Source: Saprospiraceae bacterium
GTDB lineage: Bacteria; Bacteroidota; Bacteroidia; Chitinophagales; Saprospiraceae
Direction: 5' to 3'
DNA: 64,000 bases
NCBI GenBank assembly: GCA_019638385.1
Contig: JAHBTW010000014.1
Span: forward strand, 1-64,000
Under the pieces are notes generated by a model. That model searched no databases. It saw only the letters and a program-made list of their open reading frames with translations, and was not told the DNA's origin. Of the stretch, positions 45,201 through 54,100 are shown piece after piece; positions within the stretch are counted from its first letter, which is position 1, and each line of letters opens with the position of its first letter. The translations under genes and the position numbers were made by a program.

Positions 45201-45542
45201 GTGCCCTCTAAAGCCGTATGGATAGAGCAAGCCGATACGCCGCACCGACTCACGCAGGAGGACATAGATACCCGCACGGCAGCCGTTCCGCAGCCTGTTA
45301 CGACACTGGCGTACAAGTTGCCGTACCACATGCTCTTCGACGATTTTGATTACAAACACAAGCTCAGCAATTATGCAGTATTGAATCAAAACCTGCCGCA
45401 GGCCTGGATCAATTTCATGCAGGGCAATTTCAAATATGCGCCCTACGGAACGTATCGCGTGCTGCTGAAATACTACCTGCCGGGCAGTAACACGCCGACA
45501 TCGCAGGTACCGGTGAATATTTTTTACGGAGCATCCAATTAA
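39279..45542 (+). CDS. Very large exoprotein with TANFOR-like and fibronectin-III domains
   Basis: A 2087-aa exported protein; signal peptide residues 1-25 (LSILLLAALLVCPNAADAQ). Residues about 27-180 resemble the TANFOR domain (FPVTLVAQSNPPHTGNLAEL, YQARLVVEIEGQGILL). A fibronectin-III domain follows at about 288-378 (PPDNIELETLNESSVSVGW). Then come a Thr/Ser/Pro-rich linker with TQTAPL and TPADP motifs (about 510-560), a long region of beta sheet I cannot assign, and an acidic stretch at about 1004-1029 (EPEEEDEAGEYAEEEEEE). No T9SS tail is visible at the C-terminus, so surface display may depend on the neighbour products. The DNA shows strong coding bias throughout. Second gene of the operon, 33 bp after the barrel gene and 20 bp before the next. 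Confidence 0.78.
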   Translation: MRPIATYLSILLLAALLVCPNAADAQVFPVTLVAQSNPPHTGNLAELTAPGFNRLGASLILNDRNELSYQARLVVEIEGQGILLKTRADFQPRPISLSYGIPVQIRGADLAEYLDINNLDFQGITKQQYLQQGALPDGLYSVCFTAHAYARTDESAASARNCTGIFAIRHDPPVVLAPTGMQSPIFPQNLAVQWQPRHVAGFPVQYTVQLFEFDPDNTLTPDLIVQFTQPFLEKTVNTVTASFITPADPQMELGTRYLIRVRAQDVTMQNSFYNDGWSAPEFFTYGEACRPPDNIELETLNESSVSVGWAPRPGFNRYVVRYRERDTPGANWYEDETLLSAHIISNLVDATAYEVQVQTRCNGEYEGPFSPSYYATTDSLQFDTTAFDCSSSDSLILPGNVNPIGQLVMGDIVRVGNFQMRLTQVDASEETPGGWDGSGQIRVPWLLGKRFICTFSGLMVNTDKEVFEGEVAAYSKGLESIPEWQSPEDILAAIAEDATPDLMDFCGRVDSTQLQSSTPDSAQTATPPGDSTQTAPLPADSTQTPADPFAGVGDEEDEGVLADPFEDLDDDSLPYSIGLNAGGSTFPVILGGSPNAIVIDNVLFTPYGATLDAYFSAALPGSNKFVAFQATGVRFHPGGLLGENRLQLVTEISTVWTNKIQMTIQNTENSYVSWDCRGFRGASIDGRVEFCPSLLVALQPDSLSALPDENVTGAFTVMMPRWGQFVADMSMTPFEIPRLRDWGWEVQNMVFDFSDEVTPESVTFPEGYSHADVDSEALGGADNPGWTGFYLRTARVKVPKGFYGSRGAPVQVGVTDIIIDHTGFTGNVYAENVLSAERGRMGNWSFSLDTLRIGVRQNQFHHVGFAGQVEVPAFDNPMMYACLIQPDSAYRFSVGIGEDTMRMSAWKADIELYANTRIELDYDVSDRVFSASAYLFGMASMKPTVGRAANPTDTLQLANLQFQDFVISTRAPYLINIGSWEYSAGNEQKLSGFPITIQNITLAESEPEEEDEAGEYAEEEEEEDGPETTEIALGITAAVNLMGANDRGFAAEGTIRILFDVYLDTARMKQVWSYGGVKVDKLSLDVVGAAYELRGQVEFYENDETYGSGFRAMIQAVFAPRLTVAAVAQFGTKNTFRYWFADALVSFNPGVAMGTTGLGLYGFGGGASYKVSRQQFVNIVLPDSTGFHAPIDIETDIGRSLSGTVYVPDSTASLGIKAMVVLGTFPKPEVFNGDLTFEIIFNDSWGVRSIGFIGNGRFMTPPPQPGETPRQPAIRCILNMSYDFENSAFHADLDVYVNQTFLKGAYPNNLAGRGTIHTDPDDWYIHIGTPQCRIMLSYSLAGLANMAKPGGSASTPQDSSGLVIDWANVGLLFTAYLDAGTVLPPFPEIPERVQSILGGDYSITSRDDPRFATGGGLMFGASVEMDIPDLTFLVFYASFSAGAGFDVMLRNYGLDARCAGDETSNSPIGINGWYATGQLWAYVEGSIGIKVNLFTVKGRYRILDLSVAAVLQTRLPNPFWARGVVGGRFRILNGLVSGSCRFSFEIGKKCDIVGGSELAGIEVIASTQPDGNTNTDVDVFARPQATFNMAMGEIFELQDDDGNYWEYRPKLHQFLVLNINPNNTVDTTRGQILWNDAADVVALKPDDVLNGNASYRLVVQVRFDKKGRYESEWRELRKLSGTPEQQEVVVDFTTGPAPDYIPAHNVEYSYPLPDQFNFLKAESSQGFIKLKQGQPYLFKGHPNWSFAAEASSWNQKLQFMNGIQAVSTINFTYNNTTKRVNFSIPSAQLPSSAILALRLMNIPVVDDAAIDANVAAVRSELLSAQNSDADTAFTNIILEEQIAQSVQRGLKPKAFYRSHFRTSQYGTFQQKANALTMNANWFNPIFLDPNLTSGATINDFGVFVTGSELFDLFDQNGYYNGDTQVAPLIRPEADLNVTANNWYRDSINPYMYQHFPAPAQGITLSWRNPAILGNVPSKAVWIEQADTPHRLTQEDIDTRTAAVPQPVTTLAYKLPYHMLFDDFDYKHKLSNYAVLNQNLPQAWINFMQGNFKYAPYGTYRVLLKYYLPGSNTPTSQVPVNIFYGASN

Positions 45543-45562
45543 TCAGGAAATCTTTTTCAATT

Positions 45563-47932
45563 ATGAAAAAAAGCATAGAGAAGGTGGTCGGTAGGCAGTA
45601 TGCGGTAGGCAGTAGGCGGTCGCCGTGGGCGGTGGGCGGTATGCGGTGGGCAGGCCGCGTCCTTTTGCCTTTTGCTTTTTGCCCTTTGCCTTTTGCCCTT
45701 TGCCTTTTGCCCTTTGCCTTTTGCCTTTTGCCTTTTGCGGTTTTAACAGCCCAACAGCCCGCGAGCCTTACGCCGGAACCGGATGCCCGCCATGCACTGA
45801 TGATGACGGGCCGCTCTACGGGCAACAGCATCAAGTTGCGCTGGGCGCCTACCTCGGCATTGGCCTGGAAGCGCTGCAACGAGGCCGGGTACGTCGTGGT
45901 GCGGCACACCATTATGCGCAACGGCCAGATGTTGCCCTGGGAAGAACGATCCGTCATGTTACAACTCACCCCAGACCCCATTCGCCCCTGGCAAACAGAG
46001 GCCGAGTGGAGGCCCCTCATGGAGCGCAACGAATATGCCGCTATCGGGGCACAATCCTTACTGGGCGAACAATTTACGATAGAAAGCGGCCCCGAATCCT
46101 CCGCTACTTTGGTCAACCGGGCGAGCGAGGAAAGCAACCGTTTTTCCTTCGGGCTTTTTGCAGCCGATCACTCCTATGAAACAGCCGTCGCTATGGGACT
46201 GGCCTGGGAGGACAAAAACGTGAAACAACATGAAACCTACGTCTATCGGGTGTATCCCGCAACGCAAATTTCCGTCCCCATGGATACCTTCCAGGTGGAA
46301 GGCAACCGGGATATCCCGGTGGATTTCCGCAGCCCCATAGACACCGGCTTCTTTTCCATCAGTCCGAAAGACAAATTTCCGTTGCCGAAAATCCTGGAAG
46401 TAGAAGCCGACTTCGGCAATCGTGTGGCAACGATCAGTTGGAACAAGACGCTTTTCGAGCAATTTTATGTGAGCTACCGCGTGGAGCGCTCCGATGACGG
46501 TCTGCTGTGGGAATCCCTGCGTGACAAGCCATTCGTCACGCTGGCCCGGCCCGGCTCCAGTTCGGAGTTCATGTTTATGCTCGACAGCCTGCCCATGAAC
46601 AACAAACCGTACTTCTACCGCGTATCGGGGCGCACGGTGTTCGACGATTTCGGAGCACCCTCCGACCCCGTGCAGGGCATGGGTATAGATCCGCTGCCGG
46701 AGTATTTCCCCTACATCGTATCGGTGTTGGAAAATGAGCGGCAGGAATTCGTGATCGGCTGGGATTTCAATGCCGCAGAGGAAAGTAAAATTGCCGGTTT
46801 CCGCATCACCCGCGCCCGCAGCGACCGGGGGGCGTTTGTGCCCGTCAGCGGGGAAGGCTTGTTGCCACCGTCGCAACGCTCCTTCACCGACGAGGCGCCT
46901 CTGCCGGTGAACTACTATAAGGTGATTGCCTACGACGCCTACAACCGCGAGATGCCTTCTTTTTCTGCGCTGGCGCAAATAGACGACGAGACGCCGCCCG
47001 CAGCGCCGCTCAACGTGCGCGGCGCCGTGCTCAAAAACGGCTCCATGGTCATCTCCTGGGATGCCAATACCGAACCCGATCTCCTCGGCTACCGGGTGTA
47101 TATGGCCAACCACCCGAATGACGAATTTACCCAAATCACCCGCGCCCCGGTGAGCGCCAATCACTTCATAGACACCGTAGGGCTGAACACACTCAGCAGA
47201 GAAATATTTGTGCAGGTAATTGCACTCGATTACCGCCACAACTCCTCTCCGTTTTCCAAAATGGCCGTTGTGCTCCGCCCCGACACCATTGCGCCGGCAG
47301 CGCCGGCCTTTCGGGAGGTCGTTGCCGAAACAAGCGGCGTGCGGCTCCAATGGGCCAACAGCCAAAGCAAAGACGTGATGTACCACGAACTCCTCCGCCG
47401 GCCCAAAAACAGCACGGCAGGGTGGATGAAAATAGCCGAGTTCCCTTTCCGTTGGGGAGAAAAATTTGGCCAGTTTGTGGACAGCACCGGCATTGTCGGG
47501 GAGGATGTCGTGTATCAATTGGCAGCCGTGGACAACTCCGACCTGCGGGGCCTTTCCCAAACCGTGGAGGCGCGCCGGCTCGATAATTTCATTCGCCCCC
47601 AAGTGTCGAACGTGGAGGTAATAGCCGATCGACGCAACAAGCATATCGAACTGCGTTGGCATTACGTCGAGATGGAACCGGTGCGACTGTTTGAACTCTA
47701 TCGCTCAGAAAGCAACGGCAAGCTCAACCGCTATCGGGCCTACACCCCCGACGAGTTGTCGGCAGTGGAAAGCGCCGTCGTTTCCGGCAAAAAAAATACC
47801 CGCAAAGGCTTCGCCTTCATCGCACAGGACAAAGACCTCCGCATGAATACAGAATACACCTACGCCGTGCGCGCCATCTACCACGACGGTGGTTTGTCTC
47901 CGTTGAGTGAGCCGGTAAGGGTCAGGTACTGA
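45563..47932 (+). CDS. Fibronectin-III protein with a repeat-derived signal peptide
   Basis: A 789-aa product. After MKKSIEK the next 24 residues are coded by a G-rich heptamer array (VVGRQYAVGSRRSPWAVG). A hydrophobic segment follows with a 7-residue period, LLPFAFC/PLPFALC/LLPFAFC/LLPFAVL, ending TAQQ at a plausible signal-peptidase site. The mature part has four to five fibronectin-III-like modules: FGNRVATISWNKTLFEQFY, ENERQEFVIGWDFNAAEES, KNGSMVISWDANTEPDLLGYRVYMA and RNKHIELRWHYVEMEPVRLF. There is no T9SS tail. It lies 20 bp after the 2087-aa gene, third in the operon. The signal peptide being made from intergenic-type repeats is the odd part; without it no other export signal is seen near the start. 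Confidence 0.75.
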   Translation: MKKSIEKVVGRQYAVGSRRSPWAVGGMRWAGRVLLPFAFCPLPFALCLLPFAFCLLPFAVLTAQQPASLTPEPDARHALMMTGRSTGNSIKLRWAPTSALAWKRCNEAGYVVVRHTIMRNGQMLPWEERSVMLQLTPDPIRPWQTEAEWRPLMERNEYAAIGAQSLLGEQFTIESGPESSATLVNRASEESNRFSFGLFAADHSYETAVAMGLAWEDKNVKQHETYVYRVYPATQISVPMDTFQVEGNRDIPVDFRSPIDTGFFSISPKDKFPLPKILEVEADFGNRVATISWNKTLFEQFYVSYRVERSDDGLLWESLRDKPFVTLARPGSSSEFMFMLDSLPMNNKPYFYRVSGRTVFDDFGAPSDPVQGMGIDPLPEYFPYIVSVLENERQEFVIGWDFNAAEESKIAGFRITRARSDRGAFVPVSGEGLLPPSQRSFTDEAPLPVNYYKVIAYDAYNREMPSFSALAQIDDETPPAAPLNVRGAVLKNGSMVISWDANTEPDLLGYRVYMANHPNDEFTQITRAPVSANHFIDTVGLNTLSREIFVQVIALDYRHNSSPFSKMAVVLRPDTIAPAAPAFREVVAETSGVRLQWANSQSKDVMYHELLRRPKNSTAGWMKIAEFPFRWGEKFGQFVDSTGIVGEDVVYQLAAVDNSDLRGLSQTVEARRLDNFIRPQVSNVEVIADRRNKHIELRWHYVEMEPVRLFELYRSESNGKLNRYRAYTPDELSAVESAVVSGKKNTRKGFAFIAQDKDLRMNTEYTYAVRAIYHDGGLSPLSEPVRVRY
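45590..45652 (+). repeat. GTGGGCR/GTAGGCR heptamer array within a coding N-terminus
   Basis: About nine units of GTAGGCA, GTATGCG, GTGGGCG and similar heptamers run inside the first 30 codons of the 789-aa gene. A matching array lies at 47941-48004. Confidence 0.75.
45661..45738 (+). repeat. TTTTGCC/CTTTGCC heptamer array coding a signal-peptide core
   Basis: About eleven units of TTTTGCC or CTTTGCC in tandem. Because 3 x 7 = 21 nt, translation gives a 7-residue hydrophobic period (LLPFAFC and variants). The same repeat occurs non-coding at 15440-15484 and 48052-48128. Confidence 0.85.
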
Positions 47933-47940
47933 TGGAGTGC

Positions 47941-48128
47941 AGTGGGCAGTGGGCAGTGGGCGGTAGGCGGTGGGCAGTGGGCGGTAGGCGGTGGGCGATC
48001 GGCAGTTTCATTCGCTCGTTTGCACCTCGGCTCCGCTCGGTACATAGCCCTTTACCAATTGCCTTTTGCCCTTTGCCAATTTGCCCTTTGCTCTTTACCT
48101 TTTTATCCTTTATCCTTTATCTTTTTTC
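47941..48128. repeat. Paired G-rich and T-rich heptamer arrays before the adhesin gene
   Basis: A GTGGGCA/GTGGGCG/GTAGGCG array (47941-48004) and a TTTTGCC/CTTTGCC array (48052-48128) occupy the 198-bp gap between the 789-aa gene and the adhesin start at 48131. Between them is a unit with TTTGCACCTCGG and GCTCGGTAC, also seen in inverted form near 31526. The order G array then T array repeats that at 45590-45738. Confidence 0.75.
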
Positions 48129-48130
48129 TT

Positions 48131-51100
48131 ATGAGCACCAAAATAACAATCGCTTTTACGCTGCTGCTGTTTGCTACGGTGGGCACGCTTTCTGCTCAAA
48201 ACCTCAAAGCCACCCTGAAGATGACGCGGGGTTGGTGTAAACAAATGGGCGGCGACCAAAGCTGGCCACCCGACCCGACCTGGAAAACCCGGGCCAACAT
48301 CAAAACAGGCCCCTCGGATACCGGAGTCAATGGCGAACTCTGCCGGTTTTTGGACAACTATCGTCCGCCATGGAACTCGGCCGAGTGCAATTCAGGTGTG
48401 GAAATGTTCTCTGTCTTCCCTGGTTTATTTTGCGCCCCACGCGAAAAGATATATGACGACGTGATATTGACGTACCAGCCTTCTTCGTTCAATTTTTCAT
48501 TGGCCGACGGCTTCTATGTCACCATCAGCATGGAAGCATGGGAAGACGACAAAGGCGGCATTTGTGACTATAACTCCGGTGACGACGACTACGGTAAGAA
48601 GGACTCTACCTTCTGGGCGCGCCTCCCCAACGACGCTACTCTGCCGTACCATTTCGATTTTACACTCCAAACAAACAACAGCGCCTTCAGGGTATCCTAC
48701 CGGCTCACCATTGAAAACTTAGACGCCATCAGCAACACCTCGCTGCGTGTAGCCAACAGTGCAGGCACGACCCAAAGCACATTTTGCTCCGGCGACCCCC
48801 TGCGGCTGTACGCCGATCGCCGGACCGGCTTCAGCGGCGGGTATTTTGAATGGCAAAGACGAGACACGCCCTCTTCAAGCTGGGTATCCGCTACCGGCAC
48901 GACCTATACCACCTCTAACTTTCTGGGCGTAACGGCTGCCAGCCCCATGCCCGATTACCGGGTGCGAGTGGCTCAAAGCGGGACCAACGGCACCGCCACA
49001 CAAGACGGCTGGATCATGGTGTCCGGCGCCACGATCACGGTAGCCCCGGCGCCGCCTGCGCTTGCCAATATCATTACTACCCCGACAGGTTCCTGTGAAG
49101 GCAGCGGCAGTAGCGGCGCCATCACCGTAAGCATCAACAATGCCGTCGCTACTGCTTCTTACGCACTGACCCTCCTGAACAATAGCAATACAGTGATAGC
49201 CAACGCCACGCTACCCGCAAGCGCCTCGCCTATGCACACCTTCACCGGCTTGGCGCCAGGAACCTACAAGGTGACGGTGACCCTCAGCGGCGGCGCAGTG
49301 GGTTGCAGCACTCAAAAAACGGGCATCGTAGTAGCCTCCCTTCCCCGGCCCGCCATTTCAGCATCCGGCGCTGCCGGCGCCTGCGCAGGCAACAACGGTA
49401 CGCTCACCGTCAACATCACTGCCAATGCCACAGGCACCAACACCTATAATTTGCTGGCGTCCAACGGGGTAACCGTGCTGGACACCTGGACTACTTCTGC
49501 TACCACCCACACATTTTCGAGAGCCGCCGGCGCTTACAAGGTGCGGGTGGTCAACGGCAACGGCTGTAGCTCGCTTGTTTCCAATGATGTGGTAATACCC
49601 AACCCGCCCTCGGCAGTGACGGCGGGCTTGCAGGTGGACAACATCAACGGAACCGGCTACCAGATAAGCTGCAACGGCGGCCTCGGCGAGATACGGATAA
49701 CGCCCTCCGGCGGCACGCCGCCTTATACCATACAGGTAAGCAACGGGGGGAGCCAAAGTAATGTGCCTGCCGGCTCGCTCACGTCCTTTTTCCGGCCGGC
49801 AGGTTCGTATAGCATTACCATATCAGACAGCCGGTTTTGCGAATTCAATACCAGTGTTGTACTCACCCAGCCTTCTTCGTTGCCGGGCATTACGCCGAGC
49901 AACTTCATCACCTCCTCCGATTGCGCCCCTACGGGCGGGGTTACCCTGACGGGGTCCGGCGGCGCAGGGTCGTACCAGTTCAGCATGGACAACCCCGACG
50001 GGCCATATACCACTAACGGAGTCTTTACCAACTTATCGGCGGGCGAGCACTATGCCTATGTCCGGGATGCTACGGGCTGCCAACGGGATGCCTATTTTGT
50101 TATAGATGCGGTCAATCCCTTGTATGTGGTACCTCAAAGTGTGACGGAAGTAGTGTGCGCAGGCAGCGCCGACGGCGCCGTAACGCTGATGGGCATCGGC
50201 GGCAATCCGCCCTACCAGTTCCGCATCGGCAACGGTTCGTTTTCCTCCAACAACACCTTCAGCGGCCTTTCCGCCGGCACTTATACTTTTCAGATACAGG
50301 ATGCCGATTTGTGTACCGGTAGCGTAAGCGTGAATGTAGCCGCGCCCAACGCCATCGTCGTGACCGGCCATACTGTGGGCGATGTGGATTGTTTTGACCC
50401 GACCCAGCGGTCGTTCACCATTTCCATCACCGGCAGAGCCGACGGCAATGCCGGTTTCGACAATGCCGGGCTGGAAATTTCATTAGACAACGGCGCCACT
50501 TATGAGCAATTCTCCTTTTACGAAAGTTATGACGACGGTGTCACCATGCAGATGGAGTTTTTCAATCAACCGACGGGTACCTACCAAATCATCGTACGCG
50601 ATGCCGACAACTGTACTTCCGCCCCGTACCTCCTCGTCTCGCCGACCGGACAGAATTTAACGCTGACCATAACCGACATCACCCACGAAACCTGCGCCGG
50701 CGCCAATGACGGAACCATTACCGTGGAGTTCAGCGGCGGAGTGGCGCCCTATTACCTGCGGCTCATGCGCCCTATCTCTTCCGACGAATTTGATGAATTG
50801 GAAGTGTTCGGCCCCGTTTCGCAAACCGGCTCCCACACCTTCACCGGCATTCCGGCCATTACCATTGCCAACGGCGTGGGCTATTTTGTGGAAATAAGAG
50901 ACCGGGTGGGCGACGAACCCTGGGACTACCGCTGCTCTGAACTGTCGCCGCCTCATCCCAACGGTCCCTTTTTACCGGGTCAGGGCATTTATATCAACCC
51001 CAACGCGCCTTTCAACCCCGGTACGCCGCAAAGCACCGGCCCGCAGCTCAACTGCTACGGCGACAATGGGGTCGTGACCATTACCGGCGCATCGGGAGGT

Positions 51101-54100
51101 ATGCCGCCCTATCAGTATTCATCGGACGGGTTTGATTTTCAATCGAGTAATGTGTTTTCGGGGCTGGGCGCTCAAAATTCTTTTTATGTACGCGACAGTC
51201 GGGGCTGCACGCAGGGACCGATCAACATCACCATCCCCTCCGCACCGGTCACCCTGAATGCTACGGCCACCCTGACAGAGCCGGAAACCTATTGTACCAA
51301 AGGCGCCGTTCAAGTCAATATCAGCGGTGGCACAGGGCCGTTTGAAGTGGCGCTGATTCAGGACGGCGATTGCCTGGGCGCCTACCTTTATGCTGCCATA
51401 ACGAGCAGTACAAGTATTCCATTTACCGAACTGTCGGCAGGCAATTACACCGTATGTATCCGCGATGCCGGAGGCTGCCGGGCCGATCGCAGCATCACCG
51501 TGCCATTGACGGCACAGCCTGCTATGGCCGTCACAAACGTTCAAAACACTACCTGCTTCGACGGCGGCAACAACGGCGCCATCACGTTACAGGCATCCGG
51601 CGGAACGCCGCCTTACACCATCACCATCAATGACGGATCGCCGCAAACCGGCGGCATGTCCACCAATTTCATTTTCAGCGGTTTAGCTGCCGGGAGCTAT
51701 CTGTTCCAACTCTCCGATTCCAAAGGCTGTACCGATCTACTGGTAGGCAATGTACCGTCCAACAACCTCCTGTCTGCCAGTGTGGATGCAGATGCCGTTA
51801 GCGGTTGTGCAGGTGGTAATACCGGCGTGATACGAGCCATACCCTACGACGGCGTGGCGCCCTACACCGTAACCTGGCTGTGGGACAACGTGACAGTGAG
51901 CGGTGTAGCGGAAAATCAGATAGTGCAACGCACCGGCCTGCCGGCGGGCGTGTACCAGGTGCGCATTACCGACGCCATCGGCTGCCAACGCACCGAAACG
52001 GAAATTGTGGACACGCCACTGCCGCTCTCGGCCAATGTATTTGTAACAGATGCACTGTGTTCCAACGTCCTCAATGGCTTTGTGACGGTGAATGCTACCG
52101 GCGGCTGGGAAGTGTATGAGTACGCCCTCGATGCCGGACCCTTCCAGACGGATAATTTCTTTGAGAATCTCGCGCCCGGCGATTACACCGTGACGGTAAG
52201 AGATACGAGCAACTGTATGGTCGATTTCCCGTTCACCGTTGGCCTGCAGCGCGTCATCAACGCCAATGCCACGCCGACCAACCCGGCTTGTTTTGGTGAA
52301 ATGAACGGCTCCATTGCCATTGCAGCAGTGGGCGGCGGCGCGCCTTATACCTATTCGGTCAACGGCGGCGCATTCGTACCCGGCAACCCCATTACCGGCC
52401 TCGGCGCGGGTATGTACGACATCGTGCTGCGCGACAACGGCGGCTGCGAATTTGAAATAACCGGCATTCAACTCACCGAACCCTCGCAACTCATGGCTTC
52501 CGCAACGGTGACGCAAGATGCCACCTGTTCCAGCAACACCGGTATCCTGCAAGCCGCTGCCACAGGCGGTACGCCCGGTTATACCTACCAATGGGACGGC
52601 AACCCGGCGCTGAACAACGCCACCTACAACAATGCGCCTCCCGGTATGCACACCGTGGTCATCACCGATTTGAGAGGCTGTACGGCGCAGGCCACGGCGA
52701 GCATAACCAACATCCCCGCCGTTACGCTCAACCTGGTGGAAACCACCAATGAACTCTGCGGACAGGCGGACGGCACGGCCACGGTAGCGGTGCAGGGCGG
52801 CATAGCGCCGTTTACCTATACCTGGAGCCACAACGCCGGCCTCAACAGCGCGATGGCTACCGGCCTCACGGCAGGGCCTTACTCTGTGACGGTGACCGAC
52901 GGCAACAACTGTACCGCCGTGCGCAATCTCACGGTGGCTGAAACCATCTCCGTTTCCCTTTCGGTAAATGAGGCGAAAAACTCCTTCTGCACCGAAGGCA
53001 ACGGCCGCATTACGGTAATGCCGGTGGGCGGTATAGCGCCGTTTAGTTACACCTGGAGCCACAACGCCGGCCTGAACAGCCCCATAGCAGACAACCTAAA
53101 TTCAGGTAGTTACTCCGTTACCGTAACTGACGGAAACGGCTGTAGCAATACTGAATCGGCTACGGTCAATTTTGTACCCGGCCCGACGGCCTCCGCTTCC
53201 GCCTCGCCCGCCTCCTGCCAGGGCAATACCGGCTCGGTGCAGGTAATGGTACAGGGCGGCGCGGCGCCGTTCCAGTACAGTTGGAGCCACAATGCGGGTC
53301 TTAATTCCAATATCGCGTCGAATCTTTCTTCCGGTATGTATTCCGTCACTGTAACCGACGAAAACGGTTGTACAACTGTGGCTTCGGCCACCGTGACGGA
53401 ACTGCCGCCGCCGACGGTTTTTGTAAATACAACTACTGCCACCTGCGGCCTCCCCAACGGCAGCGCACAGGCCGTAGTAGCCGGTGGCACAGGGCCTTAC
53501 ACCTACTTTTGGAGCAGCGGAAACCCGGGCAGCCCGATTGCTCAGAACTTAGCGCCGGGCAGTTACAACCTCACCGTTTCCGACGCCTTCGGGTGCCAGA
53601 CAACGGCAAGCTTTACCATCGGCAATATTCCCGGCCCCACGGGGCTGACTGTGAGTTTCCAAAACAGTATATGCCAAAATTTCAACGGTTCTATCACTGT
53701 AACGCCGCAGGGCGGCACGGGACCGTTCAACTACACCTGGAGCCACAATGCCTTTTTGAACCAACCCACTGCTGCTAATCTCGCGGCGGGCGCCTACTCG
53801 GTGACCGCCACCGATGCCAACGGATGTACTGTGTCGGCTACGCAGGTTATATTATTTCAAGGCCCGCCCGTGCTGCAAACAGTACAACAAGTCAATAGCC
53901 TTTGTGCCAACGGAAACGGTATAATTGAAATCAGCGTAACCGGCACGGGGCCGTTTATATATGCCTGGACGAGCGGCGTTTCTAACGGCCCCATTGCCCA
54001 AAACCTCAATGCCGGCAACTACACCGTGACGGTAACCGATGGGAACGGCTGCACGGCTACCCGCAGTTTCACGATCAGTTTGGAACCTGCTCCCGCTCTG

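Noticed and set aside
45590..45738. CRISPR or minisatellite with spacers
   Set aside because: Units are 7 bp in tandem without spacers, so a simple tandem repeat.
46058..47662. A 534-aa minus-strand open frame
   Set aside because: Antisense to the FN3 gene; no motifs, unusual His/Arg content.
47942..48130. N-terminal extension of the adhesin through the repeat array
   Set aside because: The ATG at 48131 gives an ideal signal peptide; the extension is only translated heptamer repeat with no separate export logic.
51737..53062. Minus-strand frames of 300-440 aa inside the adhesin gene
   Set aside because: They mirror the SprB repeat periodicity of the opposite strand and show no family features.
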